IMG/VR virus record: IMGVR_UViG_3300010885_015359
Span: 1-25,322 of that record
Reading direction: 5' to 3' (one strand)
Source: a virus
Length of the DNA stretch: 25,322 nt
The position numbers were made by a program, and so were the translations under genes. Below the pieces are notes generated by a model, which was given only the letters and a program-made list of their open reading frames with translations, did no database searches and was not told where the DNA came from. Below, piece after piece: positions 8,999-15,720 of this stretch (position 1 is the first letter of the stretch; each line of letters begins with the position of its first letter).

Positions 8999-10613
8999 TG
9001 TTTCAGATATTGACTACAGTGCTTTCAATGAAATACAGCCTGCTGCTACGGCTGAAGCCTCTGCTGTGGCAAAGCCAAAATCTTCAAAGATTGCTGAACG
9101 TAGTATTGCCAAACCAAAATCAGAACCAAAGCCAATTGTTGGAGCAGATGTAAGCAACCCTACGGCAGTTGCTGAAAGAGCAACAGAAACTTCAAACGCT
9201 TTCCCTGGCCTTGAAATACCTGATTCGCTTGTCAACTATGCGTTGCCTGCTTTAGGTGCTCTTGGCGCTGGTTTGGCTGGATATGGTCTTTATAAAAGCA
9301 AAGGCAATCCAGATTGGGGCAAGTCAGTTGCAGGCGCTCCTCCTGAAGGAATGGGCCCAAAGCCTGATTTGCGAAATATTGGTGCTACACCTGAAGTTGC
9401 GCCTCCTGCGGCTCCTACACCTGCCGCACAAAATCTTCCTAAACCCACATTCCCTCAAGGCGCAATTCAGCAACCCATAATTTCTGGCTATGGTCAGCAA
9501 ACAATGAATGCTCCTACTGGCGTTCCCAATGTTGCTGCCCCTGCCGCACCTGTTGCCCCTCCTGCTAATGTTGCCCCTCAACCAGTTGACCCAATGCAGG
9601 CGGCTCGGATTCGTAAGGCTGAAGCAGAAGCCGCTATTGCCGAGCATAGACTTCAGCAACTGCAATCAGGTGCAAAGGTTGCCCCCGCAAACAAACCTGC
9701 TGGCTCTGTGTCTGAAGCCGACTTGCAAATGATTCAAAAGAGTGGCGAGGCATCTACAGACAAGATGTTGCGTTCTCAGGCGGCGGCAACCATTGCTGTT
9801 GACAACATTGCTCCTGTTGCCGACCCAATTCAAACAACTGCTACACCTGCTGAAAAGCAAGCCGCTGTGGATGTTGTGACTGAAGAAAACAAAAAAGCAG
9901 AAGCCAAGAAACAAGCCCCGGCAATCGAAGGCAAAGCAGGCGCTGCTGTTGAGCCATCTGAAGTTTTGCGTACTGGCACTGGTCGTGAGGTGATTGCAGG
10001 CCAAGGACCAGTACCCAAAAGATTTTCCAAAGAATACAAATCTCCTACTGATGTGCCAAAAGGATATTTTTTCCTTCCTGGCGGTCAGTACATTGACACT
10101 CTTCGCAATGACTTGGGTCAAAGCACATATACCCAACAGTTCACAAATCGAGAGTTTCCACAAACTTATCCTGAAGCTGTTGAATCTGGCAAAAACATCA
10201 ATCGTGAATTGAATCGTCCTACTCGTGAGCAATTGAAGGCGCAAGGCATTGCTCCTCCTGAAGTAACGCCGGGAATTGGCAAACAAGTTGGCACTAATAA
10301 AATTGTTAAAGTTGGCGGCGTGGCTGGCGCTTTGTTCTCTATTGCTGATATTGCAAAAGCAGAAAATGCTCAACAGCGCCGTGAAGCTGTTGGCAATGCG
10401 TTGCTTGGCTTCCTGCCGCCGGGTACAGATATTTCTTCTGCTGGAGCGCCCACATTGACTCCGCAACAAGTTGAGGCAAACAAAAAAGCATATGAGGAAA
10501 CCTTGAAACTTGGTAGCCCTTACGCTTTTTCAGAAGAAGGAAAACGATTCCGCCAAGGCAAAAAAGTCGGCGGTGGTCGTGGAATTGCACCCCCATCAGC
10601 ATATTTGAGGTAA
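8985..10613 (+). CDS. Ala/Pro-rich putative ejection protein with one hydrophobic helix
   Basis: This 542-residue protein is Ala/Pro/Lys-rich. Residues about 82-104 (LVNYALPALGALGAGLAGYG and following) form a Gly/Ala-rich hydrophobic helix that could cross a membrane. Residues about 204-228 (ARIRKAEAEAAIAEHRLQQL) are a charged coiled-coil segment, and Pro/Ala linkers flank them. The C-terminal half is more mixed and has another Ala-rich hydrophobic stretch near 445 (VGGVAGALFSIADIAKAE). The start lies within the preceding gene behind a GGGAG ribosome site. A membrane-active, disordered, late-block protein fits a component that enters the host envelope with DNA, but this is inference. Confidence 0.6.
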   Translation: MSKSNVSDIDYSAFNEIQPAATAEASAVAKPKSSKIAERSIAKPKSEPKPIVGADVSNPTAVAERATETSNAFPGLEIPDSLVNYALPALGALGAGLAGYGLYKSKGNPDWGKSVAGAPPEGMGPKPDLRNIGATPEVAPPAAPTPAAQNLPKPTFPQGAIQQPIISGYGQQTMNAPTGVPNVAAPAAPVAPPANVAPQPVDPMQAARIRKAEAEAAIAEHRLQQLQSGAKVAPANKPAGSVSEADLQMIQKSGEASTDKMLRSQAAATIAVDNIAPVADPIQTTATPAEKQAAVDVVTEENKKAEAKKQAPAIEGKAGAAVEPSEVLRTGTGREVIAGQGPVPKRFSKEYKSPTDVPKGYFFLPGGQYIDTLRNDLGQSTYTQQFTNREFPQTYPEAVESGKNINRELNRPTREQLKAQGIAPPEVTPGIGKQVGTNKIVKVGGVAGALFSIADIAKAENAQQRREAVGNALLGFLPPGTDISSAGAPTLTPQQVEANKKAYEETLKLGSPYAFSEEGKRFRQGKKVGGGRGIAPPSAYLR

Positions 10614-10615
10614 TC

Positions 10616-10822
10616 ATGGCAGACATCGATCCCGTTAAATTTGGCCTTTTGATCGGACAAGTACAGACCTTAGAAGGTCAAGTTACTGAACTCCAAAAGG
10701 ATGTAAAAGAACTTCTGGAACTTGCTAACAAAAGCAAAGGCGGATTTTGGATGGGGATGACCATTGCCAGTGGCGTGGGCGGCCTTATTTCATGGTTTGT
10801 AAGCCATTTAAAGGTGAACTAA
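10616..10822 (+). CDS. XhlA-like small membrane protein, holin-associated
   Basis: This 68-residue protein has an N-terminal amphipathic coiled coil (VQTLEGQVTELQKDVKELLE) followed by one transmembrane helix (about residues 43-64, GFWMGMTIASGVGGLISWFV). This is the layout of the XhlA family of phage lysis accessory proteins. It sits directly before a three-helix holin and an endolysin, and its stop overlaps the holin start as TAATG. It could act as a holin partner or antiholin. Domain order is seen in the sequence; the exact role is inferred. Confidence 0.65.
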   Translation: MADIDPVKFGLLIGQVQTLEGQVTELQKDVKELLELANKSKGGFWMGMTIASGVGGLISWFVSHLKVN

Positions 10823-11214
10823 TGGGACTTGATGTCACAGGGTTGGGCGCTGTAGCTGACCTGGCTACCACCGCCATCAACAAGATTTGGCCTGACAAGT
10901 CGGAGCAGGAAAAGCAACAGATTGCTGCGGCTGTCATGGTGGTCCAAGGCCAGCTTGACATCAACAAAGCCGAGGCAAGCAACCCCTCCGTTTTTGTTAG
11001 CGGCTGGAGACCATTCATTGGGTGGTGCTGTGGCGCTGCTTGCGTCTGGAACTGGCTTGGCTTGCCTGTTGCAAAGTTTGTGATGGCAGTCTCAGGGCAT
11101 CCAATTACCATGTCCCCTGCCGATCTCAGCGAGATGCTGCCCATTCTGATGGGGATGCTCGGTCTTGGTGGTCTGCGGACAGTCGAAAAAATTAACCGGG
11201 TGGCTGCTAAATGA
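10822..11214 (+). CDS. Three-helix phage holin family protein
   Basis: This 130-residue protein matches the three-transmembrane holin family also found in gene transfer agents. The diagnostic run is FVSGWRPFIGWCCGAACVWN (about residues 58-77), followed by a second hydrophobic stretch and the C-terminal MLPILMGMLGLGGLRTVEKI motif (about 105-124). The family makes inner-membrane holes that release the endolysin. I chose the ATG overlapping the preceding stop (TAATG, ribosome site AAAGGTGAAC), because an earlier in-frame ATG would extend deep into the XhlA-like gene. The end overlaps the endolysin start as ATGA. Confidence 0.85.
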   Translation: MGLDVTGLGAVADLATTAINKIWPDKSEQEKQQIAAAVMVVQGQLDINKAEASNPSVFVSGWRPFIGWCCGAACVWNWLGLPVAKFVMAVSGHPITMSPADLSEMLPILMGMLGLGGLRTVEKINRVAAK

Positions 11215-11729
11215 AGTCAAATTGGCAAAGTGCATTCACTGCGGTTTTGCATCATGAAGGCGGGTATGTCAACAATCCCAAGGACCCCGGCGGCATGACA
11301 AACTTGGGTTGCACAAAAACAACATGGGAAGAGTATTGTGGGCATCCAGTAGACGAAAAATTCATGAGAGCCTTGACCCCTGCCGATGTTGCGCCGCTAT
11401 ACAAGCGTAGGTTCTGGGACAAAATTAAGGGTGATGAACTGCCAGCAGGCGTGGACTATGTAGTCTTTGACTGCGCTATCAACAGTGGGCCAGGTCGAGC
11501 CGCAAAGTTCTTGCAAGCCTGCGTAGGCGTTGAGGTTGATGGTGGCATCGGTCCTAAGACATTGGCAGCGGTAAAGGCATTTGATGCAAAGCAATTGATT
11601 GAGGATTATTCCAAGCGCCGACTGTCTTTTTTAATGGATTTGCAAACATGGGAAACATTTGGCAAAGGATGGGGGCGCAGAGTTGGCGAGGTTGAAGCCA
11701 CTGCGCTCAATATGCTCATGAAACCCTGA
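11211..11729 (+). CDS. Endolysin, glycoside hydrolase family 108 with peptidoglycan-binding domain
   Basis: This 172-residue protein begins with the GH108 signature VLHHEGGYVNNPKDPGGMTN (residues 12-31). Glu16 in the EGGY motif is the expected catalytic acid of this muramidase-like family. The C-terminal half (about 95-170, VGVEVDGGIGPKTLAAVKAF) matches the peptidoglycan-binding domain usually paired with it. No signal peptide is present, so release depends on the holin encoded just upstream, whose stop it overlaps. Length is normal for the family, with no sign of truncation. It would cleave host peptidoglycan glycan strands at lysis. Confidence 0.9.
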   Translation: MKSNWQSAFTAVLHHEGGYVNNPKDPGGMTNLGCTKTTWEEYCGHPVDEKFMRALTPADVAPLYKRRFWDKIKGDELPAGVDYVVFDCAINSGPGRAAKFLQACVGVEVDGGIGPKTLAAVKAFDAKQLIEDYSKRRLSFLMDLQTWETFGKGWGRRVGEVEATALNMLMKP

Positions 11730-11775
11730 TGGTTGCTGTAATTTTTTTGCAATGATTCGTTGATTTAATGCGTCC

Positions 11776-12198
11776 ATGAACATTTATCAAGCCAAGCCTA
11801 GTAAACATCAGGACTTGGTTGATTTAATGTGGTTGCAATTGACCTGTCTGCCGCATGATGAGCCAATGGACGCAAATACTGGTCTGTGGTGGATTGCCAA
11901 GGATGGAGACAAACTCGCTGGATTTGCCGGGATGATTCCAAGCGTGAGGTGGATGGACACAATCTATCTGTGCCGCGCTGGAGTCGTCCCTGCATTCAGG
12001 GGCAAAGGATTACAAAAAAGATTGATCCGAGCCAGGATTAACAAGGCCAAGAAGTTGGGATACAAGTGGGTCATCACAGACACCACAGATAATCCAGCAT
12101 CTTCTAATTCACTGATTGCACATGGGTTCAGATTGTTTGAGCCAACCAAGCCTTGGGGCTTTCCAAACAGTCTGTACTTTCGGCTAAAGATTGGATAA
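11776..12198 (+). CDS. GNAT-family N-acetyltransferase
   Basis: This 140-residue protein has the GNAT acetyl-CoA binding motif A at about residues 65-84 (LCRAGVVPAFRGKGLQKRLI), in which RGKGLQ fits the R/Q-x-x-G-x-G/A loop. It also has the following AKKLGYKWVITDT strand and NSLIAHGFRLFEP near the C-terminus, typical of motif B. The substrate is not evident. It is separated by 46 bases from the endolysin and sits two bases before the phosphoesterase start, so it probably belongs to the same transcript. Small GNAT proteins in phages may modify host proteins, nucleotides or antibiotics; nothing here decides. Confidence 0.8.
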   Translation: MNIYQAKPSKHQDLVDLMWLQLTCLPHDEPMDANTGLWWIAKDGDKLAGFAGMIPSVRWMDTIYLCRAGVVPAFRGKGLQKRLIRARINKAKKLGYKWVITDTTDNPASSNSLIAHGFRLFEPTKPWGFPNSLYFRLKIG

Positions 12199-12200
12199 TC

Positions 12201-13187
12201 ATGTCGGCAAAAAAGATCACTGATTCTGAATTTATTGAATTGATTAAGAATGGCAAAACAGTAAATGAAATTGCCCGTGATTTTGACATGGATGCAAGAA
12301 ATCTAAAAAGGCGCAGAGCCAAGTTAGAAATTAAACATCGAGTTGATATGACAACTCCTGTGGATTCTGTGTTGTCCAAAAGGCCGCACAATCAAACTTA
12401 CAAAACAAGCAAAGCAAATATTGCATTGGGAATTGAAAATGGAATTGTTATTGTTTTTTCTGATGCTCATTTTTGGCCTGGTATTCGTACTACTGCATTC
12501 AAAGGGCTACTTTGGGCTATTGAGTCTATGGAGCCAAAAGCCGTTATATGTAATGGTGATGCTTTTGATGGTGCTTCCATTAGTCGCTTTCCACGTATCG
12601 GTTGGGATAACAAGCCATCTATTGTTGAGGAACTTAGAGCTTGCAAGGATGCTTTGGGCGAAATTGAAGAAGCGACTAAAAAAGCCCGTTACAACGCTCG
12701 ATTAGTCTGGGCACTAGGTAACCATGATGCCAGGTTCGAGAACCGCCTAGCAGCCAATGCGCCTGAATTTGAGGGCGTTAAGGGCTTTACCCTCAAAGAC
12801 CACTTCCCTGATTGGGAGCCTTGTTGGGCGGCATGGCCCACAGAAGATATTGTGGTCAAACATCGTTGGAAGGGGGGTATCCATGCTACTCATAACAATA
12901 CTATCAGCAGCGGTAAGACGATTGTTACAGGTCATCTGCACAGTCTCAAAGTCACGCCGTTTGCTGATTACAACGGCAACCGCTATGGTGTTGACACAGG
13001 TACTCTTGCTGACTTGCATGGCCCTCAGTTTGAGGACTACCTAGAAGCCTCGCCTGTCAACTGGAGATCGGGATTTGCTGTATTGACAATTAAAGATGGA
13101 GAACTGCTTTGGCCCGAAATCGTACACAAGTGGAATGACTCATGTATCGAGTTTCGAGGCCAAATAGTTGATGTATCAAGTTATTGA
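12201..13187 (+). CDS. HTH-metallophosphoesterase fusion
   Basis: The 328-residue product joins an N-terminal helix-turn-helix-like segment (about residues 6-45, ELIKNGKTVNEIARDFDMDA) to a calcineurin-like phosphoesterase domain. All metal motifs are visible: DAH (88-90), GD (119-120), GNHD (173-176), the HATH histidines (228-231) and GHLH (244-247). This family hydrolyses phosphomono- or diesters with two metal ions; nucleic acid or nucleotide substrates are plausible given the HTH. I chose the ATG at 12201, since an upstream in-frame ATG at 12153 would overlap the GNAT gene by 46 bases. The stop lies seven bases inside the convergent DUF3310 gene. Confidence 0.85.
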   Translation: MSAKKITDSEFIELIKNGKTVNEIARDFDMDARNLKRRRAKLEIKHRVDMTTPVDSVLSKRPHNQTYKTSKANIALGIENGIVIVFSDAHFWPGIRTTAFKGLLWAIESMEPKAVICNGDAFDGASISRFPRIGWDNKPSIVEELRACKDALGEIEEATKKARYNARLVWALGNHDARFENRLAANAPEFEGVKGFTLKDHFPDWEPCWAAWPTEDIVVKHRWKGGIHATHNNTISSGKTIVTGHLHSLKVTPFADYNGNRYGVDTGTLADLHGPQFEDYLEASPVNWRSGFAVLTIKDGELLWPEIVHKWNDSCIEFRGQIVDVSSY

Positions 13188-13399
13188 TTGTTCTTGCCAA
13201 ACTCAAGTTCAATCAGCAAGTCAATGTAGTGCTTGGCTTTCTCAAGGTCAGCCATGCCATTTTTCTGCCGCCATCTGCTGATGTACTTCACCACATTTCC
13301 TTCGCAGTAGCCAAGGTGGTTGCGGTGAATGTACTCAACAGGCTGAATGGCTTTGTCTTGGTAGTGTTGACCACCAATTTGCTTTTCTAAAGCACTCAT
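13181..13399 (-). CDS. DUF3310 family protein
   Basis: This 72-residue protein carries the hallmark pattern of DUF3310: IGGQHYQDKAIQPVEYIHRN followed by GYCEGNVVKYISRWRQKNGM and LEKAKHYIDLLIE. The family is widespread in phages. The T7 nucleotide kinase gp1.7 contains a related domain, so a nucleotide-metabolism role is suggested but not proven. It follows the MazG-like gene with an ATGA overlap, which strengthens the nucleotide-pool theme. It is the last gene of the leftward block, and its end overlaps the convergent phosphoesterase gene. Confidence 0.85.
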   Translation of the reverse strand: MSALEKQIGGQHYQDKAIQPVEYIHRNHLGYCEGNVVKYISRWRQKNGMADLEKAKHYIDLLIELEFGKNNQ

Positions 13400-13704
13400 G
13401 CTTCTTTTTGGAACACGCCAGAGGGCAGCAACATGCCTTTGCGGTGCTTGATCTGGTCGTAAGCCACCTCAAGGCAGTCAACCAGATTAAGGTCTTGCAA
13501 AGCGCAATAGTTAATCAGGCAGACCACCACATCACCGACAGCATCAACAATATCTTCTTTGCTGTTCTTCATGGTGGCATCAAACAACTCACCCATTTCT
13601 GTCTGGGCTTTGCAAAGTTGTACCAGGGGGGTCGAGTTCGGGATAATTCTTCGAGCCTCGGACCATCGAATCACATCCGACTCAAGTGCGGCAAAAGTTG
13701 TCAT
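13396..13704 (-). CDS. MazG-like nucleotide pyrophosphohydrolase
   Basis: This 102-residue all-helical protein shows the MazG-type acidic pattern: LCKAQTEMGELFDAT (about residues 30-44) and KEDIVDAVGDVVVCLINY (about 49-66). The glutamates and aspartates there would bind magnesium for hydrolysis of nucleoside triphosphates or alarmones. Size fits the compact phage MazG-like group. A clear ribosome site (AAGGAAATGAA) precedes the ATG, and the stop overlaps the next start. Together with DUF3310 it probably adjusts nucleotide pools or (p)ppGpp-like signals during replication. Confidence 0.8.
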   Translation of the reverse strand: MTTFAALESDVIRWSEARRIIPNSTPLVQLCKAQTEMGELFDATMKNSKEDIVDAVGDVVVCLINYCALQDLNLVDCLEVAYDQIKHRKGMLLPSGVFQKEA

Positions 13705-13767
13705 TTCATTTCCTTAAAGGTGGGGCCTACTCGCTGCGTCTGTCGCGGGTAAGGCTTTCGTTAGTTA

Positions 13768-13812
13768 CGGCCCCGATCTATACGGGTTACAGCATCCGCT
13801 TTCGGCCCCGAT
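13768..13812. repeat. Pair of CGGCCCCGAT direct repeats in an operon gap
   Basis: The ten-base sequence CGGCCCCGAT occurs at 13768-13777 and 13803-13812, inside the 121-base gap between the SSB-like and MazG-like genes. The gap has no plausible gene (only a nine-codon reading frame on the minus strand). It may hold a leader, processing site or internal promoter. Confidence 0.5.
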
Positions 13813-13825
13813 TCATTTCAATAGG

Positions 13826-14107
13826 TCAAAAGGGTACGTCCGACTCAAAGTCTTCCGCAGAGCCTCGGCGAGAACCTCGCGTTGGCTCAGAACTTTTGGT
13901 GGCAGTCTTGTCCTGATCGTAGGGTTCGCGCAGGCTGATCCATCCGTCCCATGTTCCACCACAAGGCATGGAATCCAACTTAACGGACACCTCACCTTTG
14001 TCGTTTACGAATGCCGAGCCCAACTTGCTGTAACGCTTTTTGGGGTTGCCCTGCGAATCTGTGTACTCGCCGACAACTGCAATAGCGTCCAATCGTTTCT
14101 TGCTCAT
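13826..14107 (-). CDS. Putative single-stranded DNA-binding protein with SSB-like acidic tail
   Basis: This 93-residue protein has a compact beta-rich region (about residues 7-63, GEYTDSQGNPKKRYSKLGSA then LDSMPCGGTWDGWISLREP) followed by a polar linker (TKSSEPTRGSRRGS). It ends with AEDFESDVPF, very like the acidic C-terminal tip of bacterial SSB (DFDDDIPF), which recruits replication and repair partners. It lies directly after the Sak-type annealing protein gene, behind a strong AAAGGA ribosome site. Annealing proteins usually work with SSB. The tail is seen directly; ssDNA binding is inferred from tail and context. Confidence 0.65.
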   Translation of the reverse strand: MSKKRLDAIAVVGEYTDSQGNPKKRYSKLGSAFVNDKGEVSVKLDSMPCGGTWDGWISLREPYDQDKTATKSSEPTRGSRRGSAEDFESDVPF

Positions 14108-14710
14108 TTACTGTCCTTTCAGGCTTTCGCCATGTTTTTTGATTGCTGACCGAATTTGCGAACTCAGTTGCTTCCAAAGAAGCCCCTTTTCCTCGGGTTC
14201 GGTGATGCCCGAGTATTCTTCCCATGCGCCAATGATGTCATCAGACTCCATGCGCTCTGTCACTGCTGCCGCCACATCAAAGATGATGCTTTCGCGCTCT
14301 GGTGATACCTTAAAACCTTCCGTAGGGGTAACCTTGGGCGCTTGTTCCAACGGCAGGTCTTCACCCGCGTATACGTTCAGTCCCAGCCCGTGGCAAGCAA
14401 TTGCCTTGACTAGGCATCGCATCATGTTCTTGTTGACCACCACAGCGTCAGGGTTCTTGACGGCTCGGTTCATGTGGTCCATGACAGGCAGGTGCATGGT
14501 TACGGGTTTGCCAAAGGCAGTGACAGTGCAGGACACCATCATTGACTCGCCAAACAGTTGGGGATCGTGGAACACCCAATTGGCTGCTGGGTCAACCCGC
14601 ATCAATTGCTCGACAGCAAAGACCCAAGACACATAAGACAATTTGCCTTTGTGTTCAATAAATGGGCGAACATCAATTGCCGCCATCTTCAAAAAGTTGT
14701 TTTCGCTCAT
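14108..14710 (-). CDS. Sak-type single-strand annealing protein (DUF1071 family)
   Basis: This 200-residue protein has the Sak/DUF1071 signature: KMAAIDVRPFIEHKGKLSYV then SWVFA near residues 8-32, and NKNMMRCLVKAIACHGLGLN near 93-112 followed by VYAGEDLP. The family anneals complementary single strands in phage recombination and is distantly related to Rad52. I prefer the ATG at 14710: it forms a TAATG overlap with the upstream stop and lies seven bases after GGAAG, while the ATG six bases earlier is too close to the ribosome site. The charged C-terminus may contact the SSB-like protein encoded next. Confidence 0.85.
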   Translation of the reverse strand: MSENNFLKMAAIDVRPFIEHKGKLSYVSWVFAVEQLMRVDPAANWVFHDPQLFGESMMVSCTVTAFGKPVTMHLPVMDHMNRAVKNPDAVVVNKNMMRCLVKAIACHGLGLNVYAGEDLPLEQAPKVTPTEGFKVSPERESIIFDVAAAVTERMESDDIIGAWEEYSGITEPEEKGLLWKQLSSQIRSAIKKHGESLKGQ

Positions 14711-14925
14711 TACCATTCTTCCTTGCTAAAGGGGTCGCCAAAACTTGACCTAACCCCGGTTTCAATGTTCACCAGATCACTGCCTTGACGCTGGATGAAT
14801 TCGCCATTTTCGCCAATCCAATCATCTCCTGACTTGATGAACAGGTCACCATCAGTCGTTGTGATTGTGCTGCTTGTCTGGTTGTAGACCTTGCCGCTGA
14901 ATAGGTTTGTGAAAAAGCCCATCAT
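14710..14925 (-). CDS. Hypothetical small protein
   Basis: A 71-residue protein starting MMGFFTNLFSGKVYNQTSS, with a polar beta-like middle (TTTDGDLFIKSGDDWIGENG) and an acidic end. There are two adjacent ATG codons; the second (14922) has better spacing from GGAG. It overlaps the preceding gene (ATGA) and the Sak gene (TAATG), so it is firmly within the operon. I do not recognise a family. Confidence 0.65.
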   Translation of the reverse strand: MMGFFTNLFSGKVYNQTSSTITTTDGDLFIKSGDDWIGENGEFIQRQGSDLVNIETGVRSSFGDPFSKEEW

Positions 14926-15113
14926 TTTGCTCCAAAGTTAGAGTCCCACTCTTCTTGGGCAATCTGCCGCTGAGTGTCGTCATCAAAGTCTTTGAATTGC
15001 AGGAAATGGACTTCTTCACAGCATGATTGCTTGTTGCCCCGCAGGCTCATGCAATAGGGGCAGTATTCAATCTCTGCCTGCTCCTGAATGAATTGTTCAA
15101 GCCACGATTTCAT
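14922..15113 (-). CDS. Small cysteine-containing protein, possible zinc binder
   Basis: This 63-residue protein contains CPYC (residues 18-21) and CC (31-32) with a nearby His at 36, a spacing that could bind one zinc ion. The remainder is acidic (FKDFDDDTQRQIAQEEWDSN). It overlaps both neighbours through ATGA junctions. The metal site is inferred from the cysteines. Function is unknown; it is too unlike Mu Com, and too far from the Mom-like gene, to propose that role. Confidence 0.6.
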   Translation of the reverse strand: MKSWLEQFIQEQAEIEYCPYCMSLRGNKQSCCEEVHFLQFKDFDDDTQRQIAQEEWDSNFGAK

Positions 15114-15316
15114 TGCCGATCCTTTTTGCCCTCAAGGGCGTTTAATGCTTTGCTGACAGCTTCCATCTTTGTGACTTCGCCACTGTCCAGTACAAATGCG
15201 TCCAACATGGCTTTGAGTGCCAAGCGCAGGTTGTAAGCCTCCGAGGAAAGCAGGCCATAGCCCACAAGCCAATCAGCGTTTTCCTGCTGCAATTCAACAA
15301 TCTGCTCTTCAGTCAT
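15110..15316 (-). CDS. Hypothetical helical protein
   Basis: A 68-residue, mostly helical protein (MTEEQIVELQQENADWLVGY, then LRLALKAMLDAFVLDSGEV). I take the ATG at 15316, eight bases after AAAGG; a GTG three codons earlier would also be in frame. The start overlaps the end of the 54-residue upstream gene. It resembles the many small acidic phage proteins seen between recombination genes. I do not recognise it. Confidence 0.6.
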   Translation of the reverse strand: MTEEQIVELQQENADWLVGYGLLSSEAYNLRLALKAMLDAFVLDSGEVTKMEAVSKALNALEGKKDRQ

Positions 15317-15473
15317 GGCTAACACCTTTCTCTACTTTGATTGCCAAAAGCCACTTGTCGCCAAGTGATCGAATAGAACGAACCCATGCGCGGCAGTTGT
15401 GGCGCACAAGGTCGCGGGGAATGTCTGACCTGTCAAAATTTTGACGCACCATCTTCAGCATTTTGGTGTTCAT
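15309..15473 (-). CDS. Very small basic hypothetical protein (54 aa)
   Basis: A reading frame from ATG at 15473 to TGA at 15309-15311 gives 54 residues starting MNTKMLKMVRQNFDRSDIPR. The protein is basic and helical (RAWVRSIRSLGDKWLLAIKV), with a single Cys. Its start overlaps the upstream stop as ATGA and its end overlaps the next start, the same coupling used throughout this operon, which is the main reason to call it real. Nucleic-acid binding is possible from charge but not shown. Confidence 0.6.
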   Translation of the reverse strand: MNTKMLKMVRQNFDRSDIPRDLVRHNCRAWVRSIRSLGDKWLLAIKVEKGVSHD

Positions 15474-15640
15474 GCTGTCACCTTACTTGCCAAAAGGTTG
15501 TACTTGATGGCCCAGAAGGCTGCTGTGGCTCTGAGAGCGCCGCAAAGGTGTGCCCTCTGCATCTGAGGCTGGTCTGGGTACTTGCCCATAGCCTCTTCTT
15601 CAAGGTTGTTGAGATACGATTCAAAATCAATGAGTTGCAT
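15470..15640 (-). CDS. Very small hypothetical protein (56 aa), first gene of its sub-operon
   Basis: A 56-residue frame begins MQLIDFESYLNNLEEEAMGK behind a strong ribosome site (CAGGAGAAAGTA before ATG) and ends in an ATGA overlap with the next gene. The second half is Ala-rich and helical (GALRATAAFWAIKYNLLASK). It is the first gene after an 80-base gap that contains an AGGG/CCCT palindrome, so transcription may restart here. Family unknown. Confidence 0.65.
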   Translation of the reverse strand: MQLIDFESYLNNLEEEAMGKYPDQPQMQRAHLCGALRATAAFWAIKYNLLASKVTA

Positions 15641-15720
15641 TACTTTCTCCTGTTACCTGACTTGCTGTCAGTGGTTGTACTGTCGCACACTTTTTTCACC
15701 TAAAACATAGGGATAAACCC
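15641..15720 (-). promoter_or_regulatory. Intergenic control region with operator-like palindrome at 15709-15721
   Basis: The palindrome AGGGATAAACCCT (15709-15721) directly follows the stop of the PAPS-reductase-like gene and lies about 70 bases before the next leftward start. It is one of five similar sites in the window; this copy has a five-base spacer while the others have four. No convincing -35/-10 pair could be assigned by eye. The small-gene and Sak sub-operon may be controlled from here. Confidence 0.5.

Noticed and set aside
9666-10469. 267-residue minus-strand frame within the Ala/Pro-rich ejection gene
   Set aside because: Opposite in direction to the whole block and inside a gene with good start and coupling; composition (Ser/Arg/Asn/Cys) is typical of a shadow frame.
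11730-11775. Terminator after the endolysin (T7 run)
   Set aside because: A run of seven T is present but no stable stem precedes it, only a four-base TTGC/GCAA pairing around the run.
12153-12200. Upstream start for the phosphoesterase
   Set aside because: It would overlap the GNAT gene by 46 bases and adds a segment without HTH or catalytic features; the ATG at 12201 is next to the GNAT stop.
14922-15113. Com-like zinc-finger regulator for the Mom-like gene
   Set aside because: Size and cysteines are suggestive, but it lies far downstream and the cysteine spacing is different from Mu Com.
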